Part shown: in pieces, positions 1-33,379 of the stretch
How positions within the stretch are numbered: position 1 is the stretch's first letter
How the letters are laid out: each line of letters opens with the position of its first letter
Assembly (NCBI RefSeq): GCF_028858725.1
Contig: NC_084790.1
Location: 28,251,031-28,315,030, forward strand
Length of the DNA stretch: 64,000 nt
DNA from: Colius striatus
Lineage: Eukaryota > Chordata > Aves > Coliiformes > Coliidae
Direction: 5' to 3'
The notes under the pieces: model-generated
Told to the model about the DNA's origin: nothing
What the model saw: only the letters and a program-made list of their open reading frames with translations
Databases searched by the model: none
Position numbers and translations under genes: made by a program

Positions 1-2213
1 AACCAGGGATAGTAGATCTAGAGGACAACCAATGAATGACCACTGGAGGAGATAATGAATTGCAGAATTGGGTAATTGTTTCCTGGAATAGCATGTTCAT
101 GGCAAATAACCTCATGAAAGGTGTTGAATATTCATGTTTTAATGTACAAAATCAATGTACTTTTGTCTTGTGGCATGCATGTTTGGTGGAAGGATCCCTG
201 TGCATCCAGCACTGCATTAAAGAATACCTGCTCAATAACAACCCTGTTATTACTGAGTCTTTATTTCGGAATCCCTATCTAGCCACACCTAACTTCCCAC
301 TCTCAGTGGAATGTTAAAAAGCAAGGGGAGGTTAGAAGCTCCAACTTAGAATCAGATGATGGGAAAGGTGATGTGAACCACGAGCAGTTTGGTTGTTGGT
401 AGTGAACATAACACAATATAACTGTCTGGAATCACCAAAAGGAGGATGTGTCATTTTATGCTTCCCCCTGGTGCTGTACGTCTGGCATTCCACCAGATCT
501 TGTACTGAGACAATTCATCTCCTAGGCTTAAAGTTCAATCTTCCTGGAAGTAAAACATTCATAGTAAAGAAAAAAATAATCTAGAGATTATTTTGAATTA
601 TAATCTAGAGATTATTTTGAATTATTTTATTTTCTCAATGAAGAGAAATGCACTCTTGAAAAATTTTTGCTCTGGCAGTGCTGCAAAATTAAGCACTTGG
701 ACACTCAGAGTGCTTGCAGGCACATTTGAATAAAGAAATGAGCAGACAAAGGCACCAGTCTGGTGCTATCCTGAAGATACAAAAAGTTACGTATATTCAC
801 AATTCATTTCTTAACTGCTAGGGACAGAAAGTGAGAAGTGTATCCTTTTCCTCCTTTCCAAAGTTAAAGAGCAAGAGACTGCATGGTAGCTCCAGAAGTA
901 CACAGGAAAGGCATTCTACCAGGTAAAGATGGAGCAATATTGTAAGATTTCAGACACAGTCTTAGAAGAAGCAGGACATTTACATATATTGATGTCTCTC
1001 CTGCAGTGGTACATGATGGTGTCTTTTGCCACACTATATTGCTGTGATACTTGACACGATGGATGGCTCATATCAATGTTGATTTATAAAAGTACTTAGG
1101 TAGAGGAAGGGAAGTCAAGCACTAACAATACTATTGATAAGACTAGACAGAGGGATGAATGGGAGGGTCTGAGTGCAAACTGGTAAATCCTATTGCCCAG
1201 AATTGAGTTTCTACCACAAAAGGTAGACATATGAGGTTCTAAAAAGTTACATTATCTGCATCCCTTTCAGGTATCAGGGTACTCTTCTTACTAGTGTTTT
1301 TCCCAGCTCTGCTACACGTTTTTTCCCTTTTTTTTCTTTCTCCATGCAGATATTGTACCAGAAGCTCCCACAACTGATAAGGAGAAATTAAAAACATGGT
1401 TTAGGAAATGTACTTTGACACCTTATGTTATCTATGCTACTATTAGCTCATTTGTGGTTTCTGGGAGAAAAAAAACACATCAAAAGCAAACTGAAACAAT
1501 GGAAAAGTCAATGTGTCAAAAGTTATGAAACATTCTTGGGTAATAATACCTTTAACATTGGAAAAATGTACCAACAGAAGAACATAATGAAAGTTTATAG
1601 GAAGTGCTCCCAAGTCCCCAGAATTAGGAGACCAAGAAGAGACAAATGTTTCTGCTTGCTCCACTTTTGAGACATTGCTGAAAGACTCTAGGTTGGACAG
1701 AAGTGTAAGAAAAAAAGTGTTCATAAGTGGGATTTGGAACTCTGTAACATCGTGTTTTCTTTTTTCTCACTTAAAACCTTGTTTTACATTTCTTAATTTC
1801 TTCACTCAAATAACGTGTACTCCTTTCAACCAATACCTCATGCAAAGCAAGTTTAGTTAAGGCTGACATATTCAGGTTATATTTCCCCAGAGATTAATCT
1901 ACATGTAGAGCTGGCAGGCATGGCTGTGTTGAGAGTGAAGTTGGCAATGCCCCTTGTCAAGCTGCAAGCGCAATTATGGTAGGAGGAGGACCAGATAAAG
2001 CATCAAGGAGTTTACCTACTACCCACAACACCTCAGAGCTCCAAGCAAAGTCACCCAGCAATGTAGACAAACGGGTTTTTGATAGTTGCTTATCAGTCAG
2101 CTTCAGCTGTCAGTCAGAAAGGCAATGATGAGGTGTTTGGAAATTTTTTTTTTAAAGTGTTGTTTCTTTGCGCTGGGACAAGGAGAGAAGGCAACAGAAA
2201 ATAAAAGGGTCAG
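1..2213. other. Noncoding flank upstream of REEP5
   Basis: I see no gene here; the open frames are short and show no recognisable domain. The stretch is AT-rich. It holds a 23-bp tandem duplication at about 577-622. Near 265-335 it has a run that resembles part of the U5-like end of the LTR at 27459-28275. By conserved synteny the next gene to the left should be DCP2, but none of its exons is visible. Confidence 0.6.
577..622. repeat. 23-bp tandem duplication, AT-rich
   Basis: A 23-bp unit containing ATAATCTAGAGATTATTT appears twice in direct succession with almost no difference. The core is a near-palindrome. It looks like a recent local duplication; no function is apparent. Confidence 0.8.
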
Positions 2214-2528
2214 GTGTCAGGAGGTTGGGGCATTCCTTTTTTCTATAGTAGCTAGCAACAGGACAAGGGGTAATGGAATGAAGCTGGAACACAAAAGGTT
2301 CCATTTAAACATAAGAAAACACTATTTCACTGTGAGGGTGACGGAGGAGTGGAACAGGCTGCCCAGAGGGGTTGTGGAGTCTCCTTCCTTGGAGATCTTC
2401 CAGACCCGCCTGGACATATTCCTATGTGACCTGATCTAGGTGAACCTGCGTCTGCAGGGGGCTTGGACTTGATGATCTCTAAGGGTACCTTCCAACTCCT
2501 ACCATTTTGTGATGCTGTGATTCTGTCA
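2214..2528 (+). mobile_element. CR1 LINE, 5'-truncated 3' end
   Basis: The sequence carries the familiar end of bird CR1 elements: a line about tagged, GGAACAGGCTGCCCAGAGG-type 3' coding end, the run around GGAGATCTTCCAGACCCGCC, and a tail with TGTGATGCTGTGATTCTG. The frame at 2086-2439 still reads as the C-terminus of the CR1 reverse-transcriptase protein. It is a typical dead, 5'-truncated copy on the plus strand. Confidence 0.88.
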
Positions 2529-4396
2529 GCCATTTGTGTGGTCAGAAGGGGTCTCAGAAGAGGAGGTAGATTGCACAGGAAAAGCAACAGTGGAGCGTGG
2601 ATAAAGTTTCACTTGGAGAAGCTGAACAAAGTGAATGACAGAACTGCATTGGACAGGAGGACACTCTCAGAAGCTAAGAACCAGACAAATCCAGATATCA
2701 GTAAACATATGTTTGCAGCTTTTGTTAAGAAGAATAAAGACAGGCAGAGCCTAGAGAGTTGGCAACCAAGAGAGCTGTTCTGAGGCTTGCCTAGGTCATC
2801 AGAAACAGGCATTAATCATCTCTTCAATATTTATACTACAATCTCCAACAAAGGGTAGCTAATGGAGATAGCATGGAAGGGTCCTGAAAAGCACTGACTT
2901 ACATTTCATAAGCTACATGATGAGCTCACTGCCCCCGGTTGCTGCAAACTAGTATTTTGGGTCCAAGTTCCTTAAAAGCTACAAGGAGATAATGCAAGCT
3001 CTGCTCGGTTAGTCTGTCACATGAGAAACAAGGTGAGTCAGGAGAGCTACAAAGGCCTGTATCTCAGGTGGATGGTGGATATGCTATACTGTATAATCAA
3101 TACTGTATAACCTATGCTGAGAAACATAAATAGTTAAAATATTTTGAAGCAACATTTAGGTATCACCCCCAAAAGTTAATGAAAATTTAGTCTTAAGTTC
3201 ACATTAGCTTCAGTTCCCTGATTGTTAAGGAAAGATAACCACAAAGATCTGAAAGTAATCTGGCAGAGTTCATGATTTTTAATTTTCTTTTCAAATTAAA
3301 TGAGAAGCACCACAAAAAGGGCTGCACAGGTGGTGATGCACAAGAAATTACAATAAATTAAATGCATTCAGTTGAAGATTTGGATTAAAAATGGTAATTA
3401 AACCCTAGTGAGCTGCTCTGAACCCTGCAGAGGAGGTAGGAAACCTGTGGGAAAAGTCAGTGATCACATGGCTACTTCATGTATAGAGAGCTGTGATAAG
3501 CCTGCACAGAAAAAAAAAAAAAAGTGTTAGGCTTTTCATAACATTACAGTACTTTACTCAAATAATTTTCTGATTTAAGGCTCTGCAGGTAATTGTTAAT
3601 TGAATGGCAATAACATATACATTGTTACACATATAGGGCAAGCATGCAGTAAAGCACAGCATGTGTTGTAAGGCATGGCTTCCCTGTGGCTTACTTAAGG
3701 CAGCACCAGACTCAAACAGGCTTAGCCAGCTGATCCAAGTAACTGGTTTACACAGCCTTCAGGTATGGTTATCCACCCAGGTTCCCAAGTAAGCAGACAG
3801 TGGAAGAAGCATGCAGCTGCACTAAAGCCAGAAGCTAACCTTAGCTCCAGATGGTTGATAGGAGCAGACCACAGCTCTGGGTGAGAAGATGTGTGGATAA
3901 GGAAGTCAGTAAGCACAACTAGTCCCAGGGCCATTCTGATGCTAAAATCAGACCACATAGCTTAAAACATCATAGTGGAGAAGCAAAGACACCAATTTAC
4001 ATCAACTGGAAAATCAAGCTGGACAAAAAATTAGAATACAAAAAGGGAAAATGAAGAATGAGGGAACACAGAAAGGAAATAACTCTGTTACATGCTGTTT
4101 TCTTTTAGTTCCTTTCAGAGTGCAATCCTTAGCAGGCAAAATGTGCAGCCTGCCACGCTGCACATTGTCTAAGTGTGTAATTCCTCTCCCAGCCCAGGTG
4201 TGTCCTGTAGCCTATTACTTACATTGACTCTGGTGTTTCATGATAACTGTAGAAAAATTGTCTACTGCTGCATGTGCTTTGATTCTGCTATCCAGAACAC
4301 CACTGTTTTAGAAGCTTGTTATATGGGAAGGCATTCATCTCTTAGTCCTCCACAGGAGAGTCCTTACTAAGTATGAGGAGAGACAGCATGGGAGAG
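2529..4396. other. Noncoding interval
   Basis: No gene is supported. There is a short A run near 3510-3523 and otherwise unique-looking intergenic DNA. The 78-codon and 106-codon open frames have no recognisable features. Confidence 0.5.
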
Positions 4397-5617
4397 TGTC
4401 ATGGTTTGGCCCAGCTAGCACAGCAGCACCACAGTCTCTTGCTCACCCATTCACCCCCACCCTCGTTAGGATGGCGGAGGACCCAGCAAAATGGGAGTCA
4501 AAAGATAAGCAAGATTGTTGTGGATTGAGACAAGAGCAGGGAGGGTTCACTGTGAATTATGGTTCTGGGCAAAACAGACTCCAGTACTTCACTTAAAGAG
4601 GAAAGTAGGAAATTTATTCTATAAGAAACAGAATAGAACAAAAGCAAAAAAAGGGAGTAGGATGATGAGAAAATTACAACCAGCACTTTAAGATCTCCCT
4701 CCCCCATCCCTCCTTTCTTCCTGGGCCCAGCTCACTGCACCTGATATCTCTACGTCCTCGACCCTCAACGGCTCAGGGGGGAAGGGAATCGGGGATATGG
4801 TCAGTCTCTCACAGATGGGCTCTGCTGCTTCTGTCTTATCAGATGAGCATGACTCCTGGCATCCTTCCCCTGCTCCAACACGGGGCAGTTGCAGGGTCCC
4901 TCTCTTAGGACAAGGCCTCTCCTGGGAATAAGTTTAATGAGCTGCTTTTGTCATGGGTTCCTCCCCACAGTTACAGCTGTGGATAACGGGTCCCTTCCTT
5001 GGGACACGGCCTCTTCCAGCCATAGTTTTAAAGAAGAAGATCACTGTCCCTGGCCCGGGGTCTGCAGTGAATTGGTTGGGTTCCTCCCACAGGACACAGC
5101 CTCCTCTGGCCATAGTTACTATCCCTGGCTCGGGGCCTTTAATGAAGTGAATCGCTGCCCCTGGTCTGGAGCCAGCTTTAGCAAAATATGTCTCTGCCCC
5201 TGATACGGGCTCATTATCAAAATAAGTCTCTACCACTGATGTGGGGTCTTTAAAGAAATGAAAATAAATCTCAGCTTCACCAGTTCTCTCCATAGAATGC
5301 AGGGGAGTGTCTGCTCCAGCACACCTCCTCCTCTCTTTCATCACTGACCTTGGAGTCTGCATGGTTCTTTCTCTCACTGTTCCTACTGCTTGCACCACCA
5401 GCCAGAAGAAGAAGGGCGGAAAAATGGAAGAAGACGGAGGAAGAAGCCTCTTCTTCCAGCTTCTTCTTAAAAAGTGATCGTGGAGGCATTAAATTGGCTC
5501 AGCCCCAGAAGTGGGTCTGGCTCAGAGCTGGGGAGAGTTTAGAGCAACTTCTTACTGGAGCCATCTTTACAGCCCCTTCCCCCTTACCAGAAAAGGCTGT
5601 CATGTCAAACCATGACA
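4397..5617 (-). mobile_element. Solo LTR, ERVL-like, copy 1 (1221 bp)
   Basis: The element begins TGTCATGGTTTGGCC and ends CAAACCATGACA, giving a 12-bp terminal inverted repeat, and it is flanked by a perfect 5-bp target duplication GAGAG (4392-4396 and 5618-5622). These are LTR hallmarks; no internal retroviral region is attached, so it is a solo LTR. Transcription signals point to the minus strand: CCAAT at 5493-5497, a TTTTTAAG-type box near 5465-5473, and AATAAA at 4613-4618. It is closely similar to 33380-34732 over its whole length. Its embedded open frame (5398 down to 4934) is broken relative to copy 2 by one extra T near 4945. Confidence 0.9.
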
Positions 5618-5910
5618 GAGAGAAAACAAAACAAAACAACACAACAAAAGACCAGAACAAATTCCCATGGGGCTTCTTGCACTCCTGCAAAACATGATCC
5701 GAGTCCACAGATACCTTCTGTTTGAGAACTATTCATGTAGAACTTAGCAGATCCTATAATTTCTCCACATCCCAGCACACTCATAAGCAAAAGAAGAGTC
5801 ACAATACTTTCTGCATCCTCAGGTGATATATTAACTTAAGTCACTTTTGACCCCTTAGGCACATATTCGTATAAGATGGGGGAATTGCTACACAGACTTT
5901 GTCAATTGCT

Positions 5911-5934
5911 ATAAAGACTTTGTCAAGTCTTTAT
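5911..5934. repeat. Perfect short inverted repeat (hairpin)
   Basis: ATAAAGACTT and AAGTCTTTAT form a perfect 10-bp stem around a 4-base loop TGTC. It lies in a local duplication: an ATTGCTA...GACTTTGTCA unit occurs twice at about 5883-5925. No T-run or gene end suggests a terminator role. Confidence 0.75.
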
Positions 5935-6549
5935 ACTTGACAAAAAAACCCAACCCAAACAAACAGGGTATCTCAGCAAAGTTGCTAACATTTTTAATGT
6001 TTCTGTATTTTAAATTCATTTAGAGAATTTTGTTCAGTTTGCAGCTGATAATTAATTCTCTCACAGATCTTATTAAGGACCATTTCTTAAGGACATCTGG
6101 CACTGTCCCTAGACCTTACTAATTAAAAGCAACAGCATAGCTTTACATGCCACGTAAAATGCCTGTCTCAACAGTCCGTATCCGTGTCCACACCCCCTCC
6201 CCCATCCTCCACAAAAGCCAAGACACATCAGACTGGTATAGCAAGCAAAGAAAAGGAAAGGAAGGAGGCTGGAACACAGGGCCTTGGAGGAAGCTCAGGG
6301 ATCTGGGATTGTTGTGTTCTCAGAAGTGAGGACTAAGTGTGAACTAAGTATCGGATTTGTACCGATTTAGCCAGCTGGAGGTTAGGGAGAATTAGAGGTA
6401 CAGAGGACAAGAGCAAAGGACAAGGTGAAACACAAGTAACGTCAAGGCAAATGTCCATTTCAAACGAGGAAAAAACATTTGTCTGTGACTGCAGTTACAC
6501 ACAGCAATGGGCTGTCCAAGGAGGCTGCAGAATTTCCATCCATTAAGAT

Positions 6550-6672
6550 TTTCAGACTTCAGTGATCTAAACTCTGAGCATCACGATTCAGCTTTGGCAT
6601 GAGCCCTGCTTTGGGCACAAAACTGGACTACATAACCTCCAGAAGCCCCTTTTAACTGTATTTTAGGATTCC
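6550..6672 (+). mobile_element. Probable old CR1 3' end
   Basis: The segment around GGACTACATAACCTCCAGAA followed by a TTTTAACTGTATTTTAGGATTCC-like tail resembles the end of CR1 elements (dominant pattern: tagged dipeptide loss, then ATTCTGTG-type tail). It is strongly diverged, so the boundaries are rough. Confidence 0.5.
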
Positions 6673-6944
6673 GTTAAACAAAATGAGTGTTTAATTACAA
6701 AAAACAACCAACCAAATAAATAAATTTTCAACTTACAGGAGAAACGTTTTAACCAGGGTTACGGACTAGGTATTATTCCCCTCACCTCTGCCTTTAGTAA
6801 GACAGCTACTCGGAAGAAGAAAAGGTATTTCAGCAATTAAATAATTTAGTCTTAATGTCTTTGCAAGATGCCTCCCCCCAGAACATGGCAGCTCAACAGC
6901 ACAATATACTATTTACATTTAAGCTTTTCTTAGATGAAGAGCAG

Positions 6945-6968
6945 GCACACACACACACACACACACAA
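6945..6968. repeat. CA dinucleotide microsatellite
   Basis: About twelve uninterrupted CA units lie about 830 bp upstream of the REEP5 start codon. Confidence 0.9.
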
Positions 6969-7081
6969 CATTGTGCAGAAGACTGACATGTATTTTCTGG
7001 AATGCCTGAGCGACACTAGTTTGAAAAAGGTGTAGGGAGCCTATGCTGAGGCAGATGCAGAGTCGTTGCTGGGAAGGGTGA

Positions 7082-28690
<21,609 letters not shown>

Positions 28691-31140
28691 ACTGTTAAAT
28701 GGATAAAGTTTCCCTACCACCTCCTTTATGAAGCTTGATGTTACTGGGAACTGTGTTTTAATAATATTGCCTTGGAAACGTTTTGGTATATTAAAAGAAT
28801 GTGTTTTAAGTTTGCTTACTACTTTGCTGTGTCTGTATAGAAAGTCAGCATTTTTATTTAAAAGCAATGCAATGGGCAGCATCTGAAGCTTAATGAAAAT
28901 ATTTTATTCATCTTCATGCAGAAGAAATCCTTCAGTAATCTCTCTCTGCAGTACATAAATAAAAAGCGTGTATCCCACAGGCTCTGCACTTTAGTTGTCT
29001 CTTTGCATATGTAATTACTCTTAACACTTTGACGGTGGTGTCTCTGGTAACGTGAACCTGTTGTATAATGAAAACACAAGTCTGAGCAAATCTTGAATGT
29101 AGAGGGAGTTATTGTGAGAAATGGCATAGTGGGTGTGTTGCCCACCGGTAACATTGTAAGTGATGCAGTTACATGTACTAGGCACCTGATGATAGAGATT
29201 ATTCACTGTTGCATGTTTTCTTGTAACACAATATTTGGTACCATGTGTGTATTCTTAAATGGATAGATGCTAAATACAGGAAAGAGTAACTTCATTCAAG
29301 TGATCAAGCTTCTATTACCGTGAAGTAATTTGCCAGAAATGGGTGCCTTAAATTGCACACGATTAGCACAGGATGACTAAAGTACCACTCCTTGCCTCCT
29401 CTTGCTAAAGAAAGTTGTCATCTAAAGTTGTTGAGTGCCTTTTAAGGCCACACTCTAAAGCACAAACCACCTTTCGCTAAGGAGTGTTATCCTTACAAAC
29501 ACTTTTTCCTAAAGTCCTGTTCAAGTATCAATTGCCTTGGGTGTCAGTCCCCAGAACTGCATTGTTACTGGGATGGACTACAACCTCCATGATCTGCTTC
29601 TGCTCATAAAAATCTGCACTCTCTGCTGACTCTGCTAAGAACAACTTTACATGAGCATTGAAACTTCATGAGTGGAGACGCAGTTCTTTGGTGCAGTTCT
29701 TGACCAGCCAGTAAACATGAAACCAAAGTTGTTAAAAGAGAATAAAGCTTCCAATACCAATCAATGGAAAAGATATTAGATCTGATTTTATACTTGCTTT
29801 TTCACACTGCAGTACTTTCAACAAATTCAGCATGAGTTATGAAATCTCCTGTTCTTATCTTCCTGCTGACATTTCTTTAGAGCCTACAGTGATGCTATGA
29901 CAGTTCTTAACTCACAGAACACTCAGAAGGTAAGCTTAAGCTTTTGATATGATAAAAAGTGATTTCTGGTCAAGAATCTTAAAAGATTTTAAATAGACTT
30001 TAGAAGACATTTGTCTTTCTGCAACAAGTGTGAATTTTCAGATGCAAGAACTGCAAAAAAATGAAGCACATGGTGCAACTGAGCAGACCAGGGTTGCCTT
30101 TCAGAGGCCACATGTTATATAAAGAGATGCAAAAGTGTCTTGAATAGACACTTTCAGCTTTAATCTGGAAAACACAGCCCTTACACATGTCAACTTGTGG
30201 AAAACTTAGGGAAACGTGAGACCCACATTTTTTGCATAATTTTCCATAGGAGAGCCTGCAGTTCATTATTTGGAGGGGGAAAAAATGACACATTTTGCAC
30301 TCTTGTGTCATGGAAAGACACAGCTAGTCTTTCCACAGTGACTTTTTGTTACATGTGGATGTGCTGAACAAGGTAAAATTTACAGCAGAATTGTAGACAT
30401 GAGTCAAATCTTGAAGTGGCTCACCATTGAACTGGTTTAATTTCTTGTCTTAACTTCCTCTGTCCCAAACTCATGGAACTTTTTTGTAAGCCATACTAAA
30501 TCCTGTGTTTTAAGTACCACCAACTGTGTGTATAGCAGTCATGTGGCCACTGTAAATTACTTTCACCTCTTGAAATAATAAGTTTGTTTTGGTTTTTGTA
30601 AAGATACTTAATGGTCTACTGATTAAGGTACAAAGTGCTACATACCTTACTTCTCTAAAAGCTGATGATAAAGCTCAATGAGGTCTGTAGTCAAGACAAC
30701 TTTTTTTTTCATTTCTCGTGCTACTCAGCAGTTCCTCTACTGTTATCAATGGGGATAAAACATTACATTACATCTCTTAGAACTTAACTGTTAGGCTTCA
30801 AAGCAACTTCTTGTCTTTCCCACTTCATATTTCTTGACCAGCAGCTAAATTCAGTGCTCCTTTTTCAGTTTTCTACTTGAAGTAGAGCTACCATCTGATG
30901 TTAACAGAGCTTGATTTTCTTGTCTGCCTTGATGCAAGTAGAAAGGACTGAATTTCTGACAAGTTATCCTTTCCTGCAAGTAACTCCCCTGGGCTGGCCC
31001 CACAGATCCGTGCTCTTCTCACAGCCATTGTCACATCTATGTGCAATTGTGTTGGTACACATATCTGCTCGGTGTCTGTGCTGAAGTTGTAATGTGCTAA
31101 ATAAAAGTGGATACAAATAAAGAGATTCTTGCAGGACTGC
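28691..31140 (+). other. REEP5: REEP5 3'UTR (probable extent)
   Basis: Candidate poly(A) signals are ATTAAA at 28790-28795, AATAAA at 28958-28963, and a close pair at 31100-31105 and 31116-31121. The proximal pair would give a 3'UTR of about 120-290 nt. The distal pair would give about 2.4 kb, close to what I recall for mammals. Which is used cannot be decided from sequence. No other gene lies in the stretch. Confidence 0.6.
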
Positions 31141-33379
31141 TATGATGCCTCAGTATTTCTTCCGTGTCCCTCAACACTGAAACCCAGTTGCTTTAGGAAG
31201 GCAGAAGGTCTTTGCAGGATACTGACTTTTTTTTTCACCAAACATCATTACTGGGAAACTAGTAGAAACCTCTCTAAAATTTAGCCTGAAAGATGTACTT
31301 CTGCTTCTTGACTACATCTCGGCTTGCAACCGAGCTATTGTGGAGCATCAAGCCTTCCTTAGCATAAGAGTTTGGCATGAACATCTCAAGGGTCAGCACC
31401 AGAAGCAGTTGCCACTGCAGCACAGCCCTTGCAGGTGTTGTGGCCTCACATACCTGAGGAATCATCAAGGTTTAGTGTTCTTTAGAAACAAATACAGAGA
31501 GGTGCAAAAGGTAAACTACAGCGATTTCAAAGTTTTTTTCCTTTGGCCACTGCTTTTTCTAGTGTTCCCTAAATGACCTGAACAAACAGTGCTCCATAGT
31601 CATGGGCAGGTGGGGGGGGTTTACACTTACAGCTCTTTCTGTTGTCAGGGTAAGCAGGACCTTTCTTCTGCTTTGTCCCTGTGCATTTCCAGACCTGGGG
31701 GAAATGGGAGGAAAGTTCAGAAAAACATTTCATAAAACCTGCAATGATTACAGCACTGCTAGTGATATTAAAGTGAAAACAAATTCTTCAACAGAGTTAA
31801 CAAAGAACAGAAACTCCTGTAAAGAGTGTAATATTTGTCAGGTCAAACACAACTTTTTTTTTTTTAGATTTGATAAGTTTAAGAAAGTGCCTGGAGTTTG
31901 TGCTCTCGTCTTATCAATTTTGTTTAAATAGTCTGAGAATCAACACAAAAATATTATGACTAATTCCTTAGTCATCTCCTACACTCATTTCAAGCTTGGC
32001 CAACAATAACTTCCTTATGCAAAGGAGAAAGAACAGTTTCAACAAAAGAAATTTCAAATTCTTGTAGACCATAAGAGACTGTCAGTATTTCCTGTAACCC
32101 ATACAAATAATATAGTGAACATCAGTCTTGTCTTTCCAGAGAACTACATGCAGTGTGATGAAATGAAAAGGTACTTGAGGAACATCAGCCTTAGAACTAC
32201 TAACAGAATTGTCGAGTTGCACCACCACATTGACATGACTTTCTGAAGACTTGTTTTCCGACTAGTACATAAAATGTTCAGATGTTCAGAGGTTAAAAAA
32301 AAAATCCTCAGATCACCACGTGAACTTGTGAAATAGTTGAGTAAAAATGAAAATTAAATTCTCTGAATTCCACAAAACAAGTAACACTATATACCAATCA
32401 TTTCACGTTACTGCATTTTTGCAGAATTTTTAATGCCTTCAGTTAGACACATCTAAGTTCTGCTATCTTGAAAAAATCCAACCAAACAAAAACCATAGCC
32501 CTCCCTCTAAAAGCTCTAAACCTTGATAGAGAAAAATAAAAACACATACATAGGGTTTTGTAAGAAATAGCACTACAGTGTGGGCTCCTCAGTTCCCACC
32601 TGGAGCGTCCCCTATGCTTTCCCAGGTGCCACAGCACCAGTGACTGTCATTTTCTTCCCACCTCCCTTGCACCCACTACTACAGCATATTTTGTTTGCCT
32701 GTATTTTCAGGGTCTTTAGCAAAAGGCAGCTCAAGTGGTGGCTGTTTCATCAGGTGTCATCTGCACCTGACCTACAGCTCCATGTACACTGAACACCTGA
32801 TGTACCAAACACCGTTGGGTCAGAGCAAGCTGCCAGACACAAAGGACACCCATTCTCCCCCACTTCCTTGTTCCCCAACAAATAATGGTGGCCATGCTTC
32901 TGCTTCAGCAGCTATGTGTCCTCTCCCATGCATCTGACAGAAAAAAAAAATCTCAACACTGTTGAATCTTCCTTTTTGGTCATTCCTTTCTTGATTGCTT
33001 GTCTTCAAATCTGCTTAATGTCCAATGACAATGCTTCCATCTGTTGCTGTAAGGATCCTTATGAGGACTCAGAGCCTATATGCCCATTGCAAATGCTTTG
33101 CTCTTTAGGTACTCCAAAAGCAATATAGAAACAAGAATATACATCCAAATAGCTCAACTAGTGTCTTCTGGAGAGACAGTGGCCCATGCACTATGGGTAC
33201 TCCTCCTGTCCCAGATGCAGTCAATCCCCACACAGCCACGTGTGCCTGCATTGCTGTTACCACCCACAGGAAACCACCCCATAGCGTATTCTGGTAACTG
33301 CTGAAGGAACAGCTTTGGTCACTGCTTATGGAACTACTCTTTTACAGAGAACTCTAAAAGCAAGAAAGGCGAAAAAAAG
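31141..33379. other. Noncoding gap between convergent REEP5 and SRP19
   Basis: I see nothing gene-like. Small open frames are present on both strands without recognisable domains. A T run lies at about 31854-31865. Confidence 0.55.
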
